Source: CAWGXG01 sp963826505 (GTDB taxonomy: Bacteria; Chloroflexota; Anaerolineae; Aggregatilineales; Aggregatilineaceae). Taken from it: a stretch of 61,086 nucleotides of DNA. Location of the stretch: positions 1 to 61,086 of the forward strand of contig CAWGXG010000004.1 of NCBI GenBank assembly GCA_963826505.1, written 5' to 3'. The notes beneath the pieces were generated by a model. The model was not told where the DNA came from, did no database searches, and saw only the letters and a program-made list of their open reading frames with translations. Shown in pieces: positions 1-7,811 of this stretch. The stretch's first letter is position 1; each line of letters starts with the position of its first letter. A program made the position numbers and the translations under genes.

Positions 1-57
1 GTCGTCGAAATCTTTGGGACAAAACCTCACTAAAAATAAAGGAGACTTCTATCGATA

Positions 58-1047
58 TTAGACGGTGTACAGCTCGGTGCGCAAGTTGAGCCTGCGTCGC
101 TCCAGTAAGGTCTGATGTTTGATAATCTCGCGTTGGGTAAGCACCTCCTCTTGTCGGCCAAAATACACATCGGCGGGCGTGATATTGTCGAGTGATTCGT
201 GATAGCGTTCGTGGTTGTAGTAGGCCACAAAATCAGCAACAGCCTGTTCCAATTCCCAGGGAAAGAAAAAGGTGTTGAGTTTGACGACCGATTTCATCGA
301 GCGGTGATAGCGTTCGATCTTGCCTTGCGTTTGGGGGTGATGAGCACGTCCATGGATCTGGTTGATTTTGAAGGGTTTCAGGTAATCGGCCAGTGCCTCA
401 GCGATGAAGGCCGGTCCATTGTCCGACAAGAGACGTGGGCGGTGTTTGACCTGGACCTGCTCGACGCCGGTGAAGTCCAGCGCCAACTGAAGCGTGTCCT
501 GGACATCGGTGGCCGCCATGGTGCTGGCGAGTCGCCAGGCAAGAATGTAGCGTGAAAAATCGTCCAACACGGTACACAGGTAGTACCAGCCCCACAGCAC
601 CACCTTGAACTGGGTGAAATCCGTCTGCCACATCTCGTTGACGCGTTTGGTCGGATTCTTGAACTTGTCGCTGGCTGTGACGATGGCAAACGCCGGGCTG
701 GTGATCAGGTCGTAGCTTTTCAGGATACGGTACACACTCGTTTCGGAGATGAAATAGCCCTCGGTATCCGTGATATGCCAGGCCAGCTGGCGCGGCGATT
801 GGTCGGGACGGTCCAGGGCAATCGCGACCACATGCTCGCGCACCGCCGTGGGGATCTTGTTCCAGAACTGGTGCGGCCCAGGCTGCCGTTCAGCCAGACC
901 CGCATAGCCCGCCGCCTGATAGCGCTCGTACCACCGGTAGAAGGTCGTGCGCGGCACGCCCAGTTCTTCCAGCGTGCGTTTCACCGGCAGGTCCGATGTC
1001 TCCACTAACCGGATGATTTCCAGCTTCTCAGCTTGCGTGTAGCGCAT
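58..1047 (-). CDS. IS3-type transposase OrfB (DDE integrase core)
   Basis: This is the catalytic half of the IS3 transposase, which cuts and joins element ends. From the ATG at 1047 it is 329 residues. It begins with a helix-turn-helix-like HTH_21 region (RTTFYRWYERY) and continues into an rve integrase core with the first Asp in QTDFTQF, the second in LLSDNGPAF and the catalytic Glu in GKIERYHRS. The ATG overlaps the OrfA stop by one base (TAATG). The frame stays open upstream to 1239 in the -1 frame relative to OrfA, so an OrfAB fusion is likely made by programmed frameshifting. It looks intact and probably functional. Confidence 0.9.
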   Translation of the reverse strand: MRYTQAEKLEIIRLVETSDLPVKRTLEELGVPRTTFYRWYERYQAAGYAGLAERQPGPHQFWNKIPTAVREHVVAIALDRPDQSPRQLAWHITDTEGYFISETSVYRILKSYDLITSPAFAIVTASDKFKNPTKRVNEMWQTDFTQFKVVLWGWYYLCTVLDDFSRYILAWRLASTMAATDVQDTLQLALDFTGVEQVQVKHRPRLLSDNGPAFIAEALADYLKPFKINQIHGRAHHPQTQGKIERYHRSMKSVVKLNTFFFPWELEQAVADFVAYYNHERYHESLDNITPADVYFGRQEEVLTQREIIKHQTLLERRRLNLRTELYTV

Positions 1048-1409
1048 TAGTCGTCCCACCCGTTCGCCGAGCCAAGCACACTTTTTTTCAACACGCGATT
1101 CTTCAAGGCCAGTTCGGCCACCAACTGCTTGAGTTGCTCGTTTTCCTGACGCAGGTCGTCCACTTCGTTGCTGCTGGCTTGCCGTTTCGTATTGCCTGAC
1201 AGGCGCGCCTTTCCGGCTTCCATGAATTCCTTGCTCCAACTATAGTACAGGCTGTCAGCGATCCCTTCCCGCCGGCACAGCTCGGCAATCGTCACGTCCC
1301 CCCGCAGCCCTTCGACGACGATCCGGATCTTTTCTTCGGCGCTGTATTGCCGCCGCGTCTTGCGTTTGATGTCTCTGATGGTCGCTTCTGCTGAGCCTTC
1401 CTTCGCCAT
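1047..1409 (-). CDS. IS3-type transposase OrfA (HTH protein)
   Basis: This 120-residue protein is the DNA-binding half of the IS3 transposase. An HTH_8-type helix-turn-helix lies at about residues 20-65 (YSAEEKIRIVVEGLRG, then AELCRREGI). A leucine-zipper-like coiled coil follows at about 80-110 (LRQENEQLKQLVAELALKNRVLKK), as is normal for OrfA multimerisation. The gene ends by overlapping the OrfB start. A run of seven A residues near its 3' end (1082-1088 on this strand) is the likely slippage site for making the OrfAB fusion. Confidence 0.88.
   Translation of the reverse strand: MAKEGSAEATIRDIKRKTRRQYSAEEKIRIVVEGLRGDVTIAELCRREGIADSLYYSWSKEFMEAGKARLSGNTKRQASSNEVDDLRQENEQLKQLVAELALKNRVLKKSVLGSANGWDD
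1082..1088 (-). promoter_or_regulatory. Probable -1 programmed frameshift site (A7)
   Basis: On the minus strand the OrfA codons TTG-AAA-AAA-AGT contain an uninterrupted A7 run, a classical -1 slippery heptamer. OrfB is open in the -1 frame across this point, as in other IS3 elements. That the shift happens here is inference; the run and frame relation are directly visible. Confidence 0.65.
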
Positions 1410-1478
1410 TTTCCTGCTCCTTTATCGCTCTGTTTGGCGTTGAAAGTCTCCTTTATTCTACACCCTCGATCTGTCCCA

Positions 1479-1760
1479 CGGTTTCTGAAACGGAACACTG
1501 ACGTCGACCTAAGCATCACTCCGTCGACTAACATGCTCCCGCTGCGCAAACACAACCTTCAAATTGGCCATTCGTGCGAGGTTGATTGTGTTTGGGTGCA
1601 ACCGCCTGGGTTAACTCTTTCGACGCTGCCACAGCGTTACACGCGGGTTGATTCCCAACGCTACGACTACGCTGCACCCTCTCTCGATTTCAAGGCCGTG
1701 ATTGTGGTGGAAGAAGGTGGTCTTGCCGTCGAATACGGAGACCTGTGGCACCAACCTTGA
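1479..1760 (+). pseudogene. DUF1089 putative glycolipid-binding protein, 3' half, split by IS
   Basis: The frame from 1479 to the TGA at 1758-1760 encodes about 93 residues matching the C-terminal half of the DUF1089 (putative glycolipid-binding) family. It has DLSITPSTNMLPLR, then PGLTLSTLPQRYTR, then LDFKAVIVVEEGGLAVEYGDLW. Family members are about 185 residues, so the N-terminal half is missing. The reading frame is clean up to the IS3 right end at 1478, so the insertion disrupted the gene; the 5' half would lie left of position 15, outside the window. Assignment is from remembered family motifs. Confidence 0.7.
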
Positions 1761-2264
1761 GTCCTTCCAGCGTTTGTTCATTCGGTGAATTCTACTCCGT
1801 TCTATTCATCATTTAACTGACAGATCCACCCGGACACGGAGATAGGCTGGAATAACGAGCCCTCCCCTAAAAATAGCCACAGGAAAACGGGTGTCCTTGC
1901 GGAAGTGTGGACAATTCAGATTACCCTATAAAAAGGCTTCCAGTCCCCGCATCCTGCCCCACCCTATACTTCAGCCGCCACCACACACAAAAACGCGCGC
2001 CAGCTTATCGCTCCACGCGCGTTTGTCAACTTTTCAGTCCACCCGATTTAACTTACAGTCTGCGGGGTAGCACCATGTTGTCGTCTTTATGGCTGAGACA
2101 AATGATATTAATACCAACTTAAGACAAAAATCAGGACATCCATCTCTTCTCCACAAAGCATAATTGGGCAAATCTTCAATTCAGTGGAATTGAACCGGTC
2201 TATATCAATAGCTACTTCCTAGACACCAATTTAGGACTGATTTTCCTGTTGAGTGTTTGGTCAT
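1761..2264. other. Intergenic region, no gene seen
   Basis: No convincing coding sequence on either strand. It contains the 13-mer AACTTACAGTCTG followed by a G-rich stretch (2050-2066), which recurs at 6841-6853 with a similar G-rich continuation. This may be the end of a small dispersed element. Otherwise nothing recognisable. Confidence 0.5.
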
Positions 2265-2915
2265 TCATGAAGAATAAGAATCTGTATCATTTTTCATTTC
2301 CTCCATTTGCGCTATCGCTGTGGAAAGCAACTTCAGTTCGTTGATTTTTGCCTCAATAAACTCAGTTACACCGGAGGAGAACATCTTCCTTTCAAGAAGT
2401 TCCTCTAGAATCGGGATGAATTCGATTCGTTGCACTTCGGCCAATTGTTGAAGGAGATGCTGTCGCGCAAATATTTGTATTCGTTTTGGTTTTGGAAGAT
2501 GACTATCTTCCCATAGCCAGAGAAAATCCTGAACCAAAAGACGGTAATCGTGTGAGCGAAAGGTTGCTCGCAGTCTTGCACGCCTTGCTCGCTGTTCAAG
2601 AATCACATCGTTCTCAGCGGACCCGATCAGTTCTGACAAACGAGCCACCGCCTTGTCCAACTGCCTGTCCTCAATCAATAAGCTCGCGTGTCGCAATATT
2701 ACTTCTTTAGAATCGGGATACTGCTGGGATAATTCTCGAGAGAATTTCAGGCGTTCCTGCTTCTCAGCAACTTCAATGCTGTTTAAAGCATAGCTGATAT
2801 CTTCAGGCATTTGCATTGCCAAAAAACGAAAATCCTCTATTGCCCCAGCATAATCCTGTTCTTCAAATTTGCGTTCTGCTTCAGCAATCAGGTGTTCAAT
2901 ATCAATGTCAGTCAT
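2265..2915 (-). CDS. TPR-like helical repeat protein
   Basis: This is a 216-residue soluble protein of unknown role. Paired helices suggest tetratricopeptide-type repeats: residues about 5-40 (AEAERKFEEQDYAGAIEDFRFLA) and 70-105 (HASLLIEDRQLDKAVARLSELI). The C-terminal part is helical and charged. The start at the ATG at 2915 is chosen because GGAGG lies at 2923-2927 at good spacing, rather than the upstream in-frame codon. It stands alone between mobile elements; a cytoplasmic scaffold or adaptor role would be a guess. Confidence 0.65.
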   Translation of the reverse strand: MTDIDIEHLIAEAERKFEEQDYAGAIEDFRFLAMQMPEDISYALNSIEVAEKQERLKFSRELSQQYPDSKEVILRHASLLIEDRQLDKAVARLSELIGSAENDVILEQRARRARLRATFRSHDYRLLVQDFLWLWEDSHLPKPKRIQIFARQHLLQQLAEVQRIEFIPILEELLERKMFSSGVTEFIEAKINELKLLSTAIAQMEEMKNDTDSYSS

Positions 2916-3033
2916 CGAACCACCTCCTAAGCCCAAAAGGCTTGCTAGATTCTTTTACGGTGCCGAAAGTTCCACGTTGATAGTTTACCGAAAGAAGTGA
3001 CCTTTTCCCCCGTAGCATAATTTTCAAACTCCG

Positions 3034-4659
3034 GGTGTGGCTGTTGAATGCGAGGGAAAATTCGTAGAGACTCGATGAATATTTCTATCAAGATTTCTTA
3101 ATTATATTCAAATAAATTGAAAAGGTGATACTATAACATTATCAATGCTCTTCAGGACCATTTCGCACACATTTTTCGCCCCGCTGGGAATCAAACACTC
3201 CCGAGCAGGGTTGGGCCTGTTCGCCCTAATACACGGGATGCGTGATGAATTCATGCACGCTCCAACAATGGTCGGTCACCCCCAGTGCCATGGCTGGCGT
3301 CCGACCACGAAAGTGCCCCTCCCCCATGGGAACACGCAAGCTGTGATGCGGGCGGCAGAAGTTGTAGTAGCCGGCGGCCAGGGCGATCCGCCAGCGCAAC
3401 CCCTGGCGGTTCTGTGCCAACGCCCAACCGCGCCGTGAGAGCGCCGCCACCAGATGGCGTAAGGTTAGATTCAGCCTTTCGATGAACGCTGTTTGGATTT
3501 TTCCGCTCAGTCCCAGACCCTGCAAGATCAACTCCAGCTCCTCGCGTGAACCACACACCATCTTGGTGTAGACGTGCTTGAGTTTGCGTCCGACCTTCAG
3601 CTTACGAAACTGGCCGTAGAACAGCGTCGGCAGTATCTGCCACACGGCTTTACGCCTGCCCACTTGCTCCACCCATTCCCCATAATGCGCCGTGAGCGCG
3701 TAGAAGTACTGCTGCAGTCCGTCACTGGTAAACACCGGTACACAATCTGCCGCCAGCACGGCCTTCACCCGATGCACGATCCGGTGCGCATCCGCCTGCG
3801 TACGCTTTCCCACCTGCCAGGCCAACCAGGCTTTGCTCTGCGCATCCTGCGCGGTCCACACCCACACCCGTTGTCCCAGTCGCCGCACCTTATTCACCAA
3901 CTCATCCAGTTGAAGGTGCCCCACCACCAGGTTCCTGAACTCCCGCTCATGCAGCTTGTCGCTGTGTATGCCACTCCGTTCCAACCAGCGGGTCACCGTC
4001 TCCTCACTGTGCCCCAGCACTTCACTGATGGCCGCGATGTTCATCCCCAGCATCGCCAGGTGTGTCGCCAGCTTGACCCGTTCGCTGGCTGTTTTCAACT
4101 GATACATCGGCGTTCCCAACCGTGCTGTGTGTTTGCTCCCGCACGCCCCACATTCCCATTGCGGCGTTTCCTCACCCTTATTCCGACACCCATTCCGGCG
4201 CAGCGCATGATAGTCCGCCTCCGTGTCCCGGTAATACACGCAGCGCGGGTTCATGCACGCCTGCCCCTCACTATCATACGTCTTCGGTCGCCCCCGCCGG
4301 CTTTTGACTTCGCCCCACGGCTGGCGCGCCTTCACCCGTTCTGGCCCGCGTTCTGCCTCGACCAACCGGCAGTCCTGACAATCATCCGGCGTCCGCGCGC
4401 GCAGCTGTCGAGTCCGCTTGGCTTTCTTCCGCTTCGCTTGCCCCCTCGTTTGCAGCACATCCAGGTAATTCTCCCACAGCCATATGATCATGATCAGCAG
4501 CAGCACACTTTCCACACTCCACAGCACTTTTTGCATCGCCCTGCCCTCCTGGTTATACTTGATCTCGTTCCCCACTTTACCGCGCGGGATAGGTTTTGAC
4601 AGCAAAAAAGGGCTTTGCAGCCCTTCTGCTTTTTTTCCCGCGTCTATCAGCGCTAGACC
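3034..4659 (-). mobile_element. IS1-like insertion sequence, intact copy
   Basis: The element is about 1.63 kb with one transposase gene. Its ends are imperfect inverted repeats of about 30 bp: the left begins GGTGTGG and carries GCGAGGGAAAATTCG, the right end (reverse complement) begins GGTCTAG and carries ACGCGGGAAAA. A related decayed copy lies at 50173-51809 and end remnants lie at 18502-18531 and 58341-58403, which supports these limits. A hairpin at 4604-4625 (AAAAAAGGGC / GCCCTT) just inside the transposase-proximal end probably blocks read-through into the transposase gene. Confidence 0.7.
3226..4536 (-). CDS. IS1-like DDE transposase with N-terminal hydrophobic helix
   Basis: This 436-residue transposase starts at ATG 4536, preceded by AGGAGGG. 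It opens with a strongly hydrophobic helix at about residues 6-24 (SVESVLLLIMIIWLW), unusual for a transposase. A basic linker, a Cys-rich zinc-finger region (CQDC, CMNPRC, CGAC), an HTH (ISEVLGHSEETVTRWL) and an IS1-type catalytic domain follow. Likely acidic residues are Asp in LQLDELV, Asp in FTSDGLQQ and Glu in FIERLNLTLR. The catalytic part resembles IS1 InsB fused behind InsA. No frameshift is present, so it is probably active. Confidence 0.85.
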   Translation of the reverse strand: MQKVLWSVESVLLLIMIIWLWENYLDVLQTRGQAKRKKAKRTRQLRARTPDDCQDCRLVEAERGPERVKARQPWGEVKSRRGRPKTYDSEGQACMNPRCVYYRDTEADYHALRRNGCRNKGEETPQWECGACGSKHTARLGTPMYQLKTASERVKLATHLAMLGMNIAAISEVLGHSEETVTRWLERSGIHSDKLHEREFRNLVVGHLQLDELVNKVRRLGQRVWVWTAQDAQSKAWLAWQVGKRTQADAHRIVHRVKAVLAADCVPVFTSDGLQQYFYALTAHYGEWVEQVGRRKAVWQILPTLFYGQFRKLKVGRKLKHVYTKMVCGSREELELILQGLGLSGKIQTAFIERLNLTLRHLVAALSRRGWALAQNRQGLRWRIALAAGYYNFCRPHHSLRVPMGEGHFRGRTPAMALGVTDHCWSVHEFITHPVY

Positions 4660-4748
4660 ACCTTTTTGCGCCTTTTTCGAATAAAACACACTTTATCCGG
4701 GGATCACCCATCCTGGCGTGCCCGTCGTCAAATGTGTCCTTCCTCGCT

Positions 4749-4776
4749 TTGCTAGTGACATAAAGCACCCTATACT
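4749..4776 (+). promoter_or_regulatory. Possible sigma70 promoter for the TIR-WD40 gene
   Basis: TTGCTA (4749-4754) and TATACT (4771-4776) are separated by 16 bp, about 43 bases before the ATG at 4819. The -10 is good and the -35 fair. It lies outside the IS1-like element. Confidence 0.35.
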
Positions 4777-4818
4777 ACACGCACGTTGACAGCTTTCTTT
4801 TAACTCCACAGGTTCAGG

Positions 4819-6513
4819 ATGGCGCGCATCTTTGTTTCGTACGGCCGTGCAGATCGGCAATTTATTGACAGCGTTGTGCCGCTGTTGCGACGCATGTACG
4901 GGCAAGATAGTGTTTGGTTTGATGATGAGATCCACGGCGGCGCGGATTGGTGGCAGGTCATTCTGGACGAAATCGCAGACTGCGACTTGTTCATCTACCT
5001 GATCTCCAACAACTCGTTGGCATCACTCTACTGCCAGGCGGAACTGCGTGAAGCACAACGTCTGCAAAAACAATTCCTGCCTGTCATCGTGCGTCCCAAA
5101 ACGCGCTATCCCGGAACCTTGCCACTTGATTTGATTCCCTTATTGCGGCAAACACAGTTTGTCGATCTGACAGTCGGGATCACGGACACGACTGCGCTGA
5201 CTAAGCTCTATGCTTCGGTCAATCGGTTGTTGAATGCAGTATCCCCGCACCAATTGTCGCCACTTGCTTCTTTACCTACCCGCCAGCCGCCAGTTCCCGA
5301 CAAAAAATCGAAGAGGCAACTAACACATCCCTGGGCGACAGTGGTCGCCGCAACGATCACAGGGTTATTCGCTTTGATTGCCACCTTGATCGCCATACCC
5401 ACGCTGAGGAATTCCGATCATGGCGGCGTAGAACCCACTCAAACGAGCGCAGATGTCAGGCTGGCAGAAACACTGACGCCAACTGTTCAATCATCACAGC
5501 CAACCCTTTCCAATTACCAGACAGACACACCGATTTCTACAGAAGTATCCGAGATTACCCATGCCACTCCTTCAATTGACCCTTCAAATATCACCGACCT
5601 GGAAGAAGTGAAGACCATAGATGACGAAGCATGCAGGGGCGTAGAGAGTTTAGCATTTAGCCCGGACGGGGAGATGTTGGCTGGCGGAGGACACTTGCGT
5701 ATTTGTCTGTGGGATGTCGCAACAGGCAACACGATCCAGACACTCGACGAAATCAATGCTCCCGCGCGCAGTCTGGCATTCAGCCCAGACGGTACAATAC
5801 TGGCTTCTGGAAGCGATGAGGGTGTTCTGTTATGGGACACGGAAAGCGGTACTCTGCTGTCCACATTGTTTGACCAGAGCGTGAACAGTGTTGCTTTTAG
5901 TCCGGATGGGACCATGCTCGTAGCTGGAGGGGTTGATATAAGATTGTGGAGTGTGGCTACAGGCAATTCCTTGAGCGTATTGGATGCCCCTCAGGGTGGA
6001 CTCTGTACATCCTCAAGCATTGACGTATTGAGCGTGGCATTCGATCCAAATGGGATTATGCTCGCTGCCAGTACGGATTTGGGTGCATTACAACTGTGGG
6101 ATGTGTCGTCGTGGGACGTACTTTACGAAGGGACAGTTGCACGCGGCTGTGATACCCGCCTGGTGTTCGATCCAAGCGGCAAGTGGTTGGCATCTGGGAC
6201 CCACGCCAGTACAGTTGGAGAGGACGTGATCCAGCTGTGGGCAGTGGAGGCAAATGGACATCTGCGCGAAATGCATAGGGTGAGTCCTCTGAATGCATGG
6301 GGGTATTTTCTGGCTTTTGATCCATCTGGAACTATGTTGGCCTCCGGAACTGAAGCCTATGATGGAGGCGTTCAACTCTGGGAAGTCCAAAGCGGCACAG
6401 AATTATGGATGGTAAACAACCACAATTGGATCAGAAGTGTGACTTTCAGTTCGCGCAGTTTGTTGGCTGTTGGTGACAACGATGCAATTTACCTTTTGAC
6501 CATCGAGCCATAA
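4819..6513 (+). CDS. TIR domain - transmembrane - WD40 repeat protein
   Basis: This is a 564-residue fusion. Residues 1-140 form a TIR_2-type domain: RIFVSYGRADRQFID, then VWFDDEIHGGADWW, then SNNSLASLYCQAEL, where Glu75 matches the catalytic Glu of NAD-cleaving TIR enzymes. Residues 172-194 are a transmembrane segment (PWATVVAATITGLFALIATL), followed by a Ser/Thr-rich linker. From about 270 to the end are six to seven WD40 blades with repeated LAFSPDGxxLA...LWD signatures. The likely topology puts TIR on one side of the membrane and the propeller on the other. TIR-WD40 proteins act in bacterial signalling or abortive defence; NADase activity here is inference. Confidence 0.85.
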   Translation: MARIFVSYGRADRQFIDSVVPLLRRMYGQDSVWFDDEIHGGADWWQVILDEIADCDLFIYLISNNSLASLYCQAELREAQRLQKQFLPVIVRPKTRYPGTLPLDLIPLLRQTQFVDLTVGITDTTALTKLYASVNRLLNAVSPHQLSPLASLPTRQPPVPDKKSKRQLTHPWATVVAATITGLFALIATLIAIPTLRNSDHGGVEPTQTSADVRLAETLTPTVQSSQPTLSNYQTDTPISTEVSEITHATPSIDPSNITDLEEVKTIDDEACRGVESLAFSPDGEMLAGGGHLRICLWDVATGNTIQTLDEINAPARSLAFSPDGTILASGSDEGVLLWDTESGTLLSTLFDQSVNSVAFSPDGTMLVAGGVDIRLWSVATGNSLSVLDAPQGGLCTSSSIDVLSVAFDPNGIMLAASTDLGALQLWDVSSWDVLYEGTVARGCDTRLVFDPSGKWLASGTHASTVGEDVIQLWAVEANGHLREMHRVSPLNAWGYFLAFDPSGTMLASGTEAYDGGVQLWEVQSGTELWMVNNHNWIRSVTFSSRSLLAVGDNDAIYLLTIEP

Positions 6514-6872
6514 CAGGATCTGCAACGGGGGAATTAGACCGACATGCTACGTTCCCCCCATACAATATCGTAGAACCAGCTAACATGTTGAAAAACACCG
6601 TCGTCAAACCACCCATTTGGCCCCCACTTAGCGGCACGAAAAGCGCACCGCGGAGGTCTGTTAAGACGCCTAACCCTGATTTGACGATGGTGGGCAGTCC
6701 TGCTGGTCCCGGTCCAGCAAGGTCTTGCGGGCTGCGAACTCCAACTCGTCCCACACCAGGTCCTGCACAAAATGCGTGACCTGTGAGGGGTCGGGTAGTC
6801 AGGGGACATTGCTGTCCCCAAACCCCCTAAGACCGGTACGAACTTACAGTCTGGGGGGTGGCGCCCCAAACA
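6514..6872. other. Intergenic region, no clear gene
   Basis: No gene could be supported. A minus-strand reading contains short protein-like pieces but several frame breaks, so at best an unrecognisable relic. A perfect hairpin GGGGACA-TTGC-TGTCCCC lies at 6802-6819. The 13-mer AACTTACAGTCTG at 6841-6853 repeats the one at 2050-2062. Confidence 0.45.
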
Positions 6873-6897
6873 AAAATGAGGCAAGAAGCCTCATTTT
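6873..6897 (-). terminator. Rho-independent terminator of hicAB
   Basis: A perfect 10-bp stem AAAATGAGGC / GCCTCATTTT with loop AAGAA, followed on the minus strand by a U-rich stretch. It lies 30 bases after the hicB stop. The A-rich other flank would let it also stop plus-strand transcripts. Confidence 0.8.
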
Positions 6898-6926
6898 GAA
6901 TAATCAATCTCGGCTGAAATTATGTG

Positions 6927-7151
6927 TCATGCACCGACTTGATAGATGAAGGGTCGATAGCGCGGCTCGGGGATGTGCTTTCCGTGCCGCTGCGCAGCTT
7001 CGAGCCATAACGCTTTTGCCTCCAGTACTTCACGCAACGCCTCTTCAGGTGTTACCCCTGAAGCTGAGCAATATTTCAGATCAGGAATGTCAGCGACATA
7101 CTCCCCGTCTTCCTGACTATAGAAGATATTGATGTGATAGTCTTTCATCAC
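6927..7151 (-). CDS. hicB: HicB-family antitoxin
   Basis: This is a 73-74-residue HicB-type antitoxin with the partial RNase-H-like fold: INIFYSQEDGEYVADIPDLKYCSASG, then TPEEALREVLEAKALWLEAA. It neutralises the HicA mRNA interferase encoded just upstream. The start is GTG 7151 or ATG 7148; both overlap the hicA stop, so translation is coupled. No separate C-terminal DNA-binding domain is visible, so autoregulation, if any, may need the complex. Toxin-first order is typical of HicAB. Confidence 0.85.
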   Translation of the reverse strand: MMKDYHINIFYSQEDGEYVADIPDLKYCSASGVTPEEALREVLEAKALWLEAAQRHGKHIPEPRYRPFIYQVGA

Positions 7152-7405
7152 TCGTCCTCCGGGTTGAGGCTGTACTCCTCAACCAATTTGAGAAATTGAC
7201 GTATCTGGTACGGTTTGGCTTTTCCATCTTTGCGCGGTTGGATGGACAGCAGTTCCGCCACATCAGGATGAACAAACACATGATGGCTACCACGCGTACG
7301 GTCGAGCACAAATCCAAAGCGTTCTAGGAGCAGGATAAACTCGTCAAAACGAATATCCATTGACCCAGAAAGCAGTCTCTCAAGTAATTTGCGCCACTTT
7401 GCCAT
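7148..7405 (-). CDS. hicA: HicA-family toxin (mRNA interferase)
   Basis: This 85-residue protein has the double-stranded-RNA-binding-like HicA fold. The hallmark TRGSHHVFVHP carries the catalytic His, with an upstream helix FDEFILLLERFGFVLD and a basic stretch IQPRKDGKAKPYQIRQFLKLVEEY. HicA cleaves mRNA and tmRNA during stress and is held inactive by HicB. It is slightly longer than usual because of the N-terminal MAKWRKLLERLLSG; a start inside this segment is possible. It forms a two-gene operon with hicB and shares the terminator at 6873-6897. Confidence 0.85.
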   Translation of the reverse strand: MAKWRKLLERLLSGSMDIRFDEFILLLERFGFVLDRTRGSHHVFVHPDVAELLSIQPRKDGKAKPYQIRQFLKLVEEYSLNPEDE

Positions 7406-7576
7406 TACACAATTTCCCCACCTTCAGATATTATACTCTATCATCCCTCAATCTGACTTTTCCTGCTGCCCTAACAATTTCCGTAGCATTAGCGTATCGT
7501 GAAATTGCTCTTGAAGAGCCAAATAGTAGCGGTGACGAAGACTATTTCGGCTCAGAAGAGATACACATCAAATTTG

Positions 7577-7811
7577 TTATTTTCGCTCTCCTCGTAGAAT
7601 CTGCGAGATCCGCTGCTCGGAAATCCCAAAATCGTCAGCTAACTTACCAACCGACTCACCTTCCGTATGGCGGGCCCGAATTTCGGCATTGCGTTCTGCT
7701 TTTTCGGGCACAAGATCGTTCTGCGGTTCGGTCGGAAATGGGCTGTCGTAGAGCATCTCGAGGATGTGAAACGCGGCCAACCAAATGTCGAAGCAAGCTG
7801 CGGGTTCGAAG
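7577..7811 (-). pseudogene. 5'-truncated gene ending in a helix-turn-helix, cut by IS
   Basis: The frame running from the IS end at 7812 to the stop at 7577 encodes about 77 residues that look like real protein. It has FEPAACFDIWLAAFHILEMLYD, a spacer, then an HTH: AEIRARHTEGESVGKLADDFGISEQRISQILRG. There is no good start codon inside it except TTG 7780 or ATG 7756. The adjoining sequence at 7812 is an insertion-sequence end. The simplest reading is a gene that lost its 5' part to the insertion. A short free-standing HTH protein from 7756 is the alternative. Confidence 0.5.

Larger units (their letters stand above)
15..1478 (-). mobile_element. IS3-family insertion sequence, complete
   Basis: The element has two overlapping transposase genes in the usual OrfA/OrfB arrangement and imperfect inverted ends. 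Both ends begin TGGGACA (15-21, and as the reverse complement at 1472-1478) and share ATAAAGGAGACTT further in (about 37-49 and 1442-1454). The length of about 1464 bp fits the family. No convincing target duplication was seen next to the ends, so the exact borders could move by a few bases. It has inserted into a DUF1089 gene whose 3' half follows directly at 1479. Confidence 0.75.

Noticed and set aside
199..555. Plus-strand open frame inside the IS3 element
   Set aside because: It is antisense to the well-supported OrfB; its composition has no family signature.
3574..4599. Long plus-strand frame (341 codons) in the IS1-like element
   Set aside because: It mirrors the transposase on the opposite strand and is rich in Pro, His and Arg from GC-biased antisense reading.
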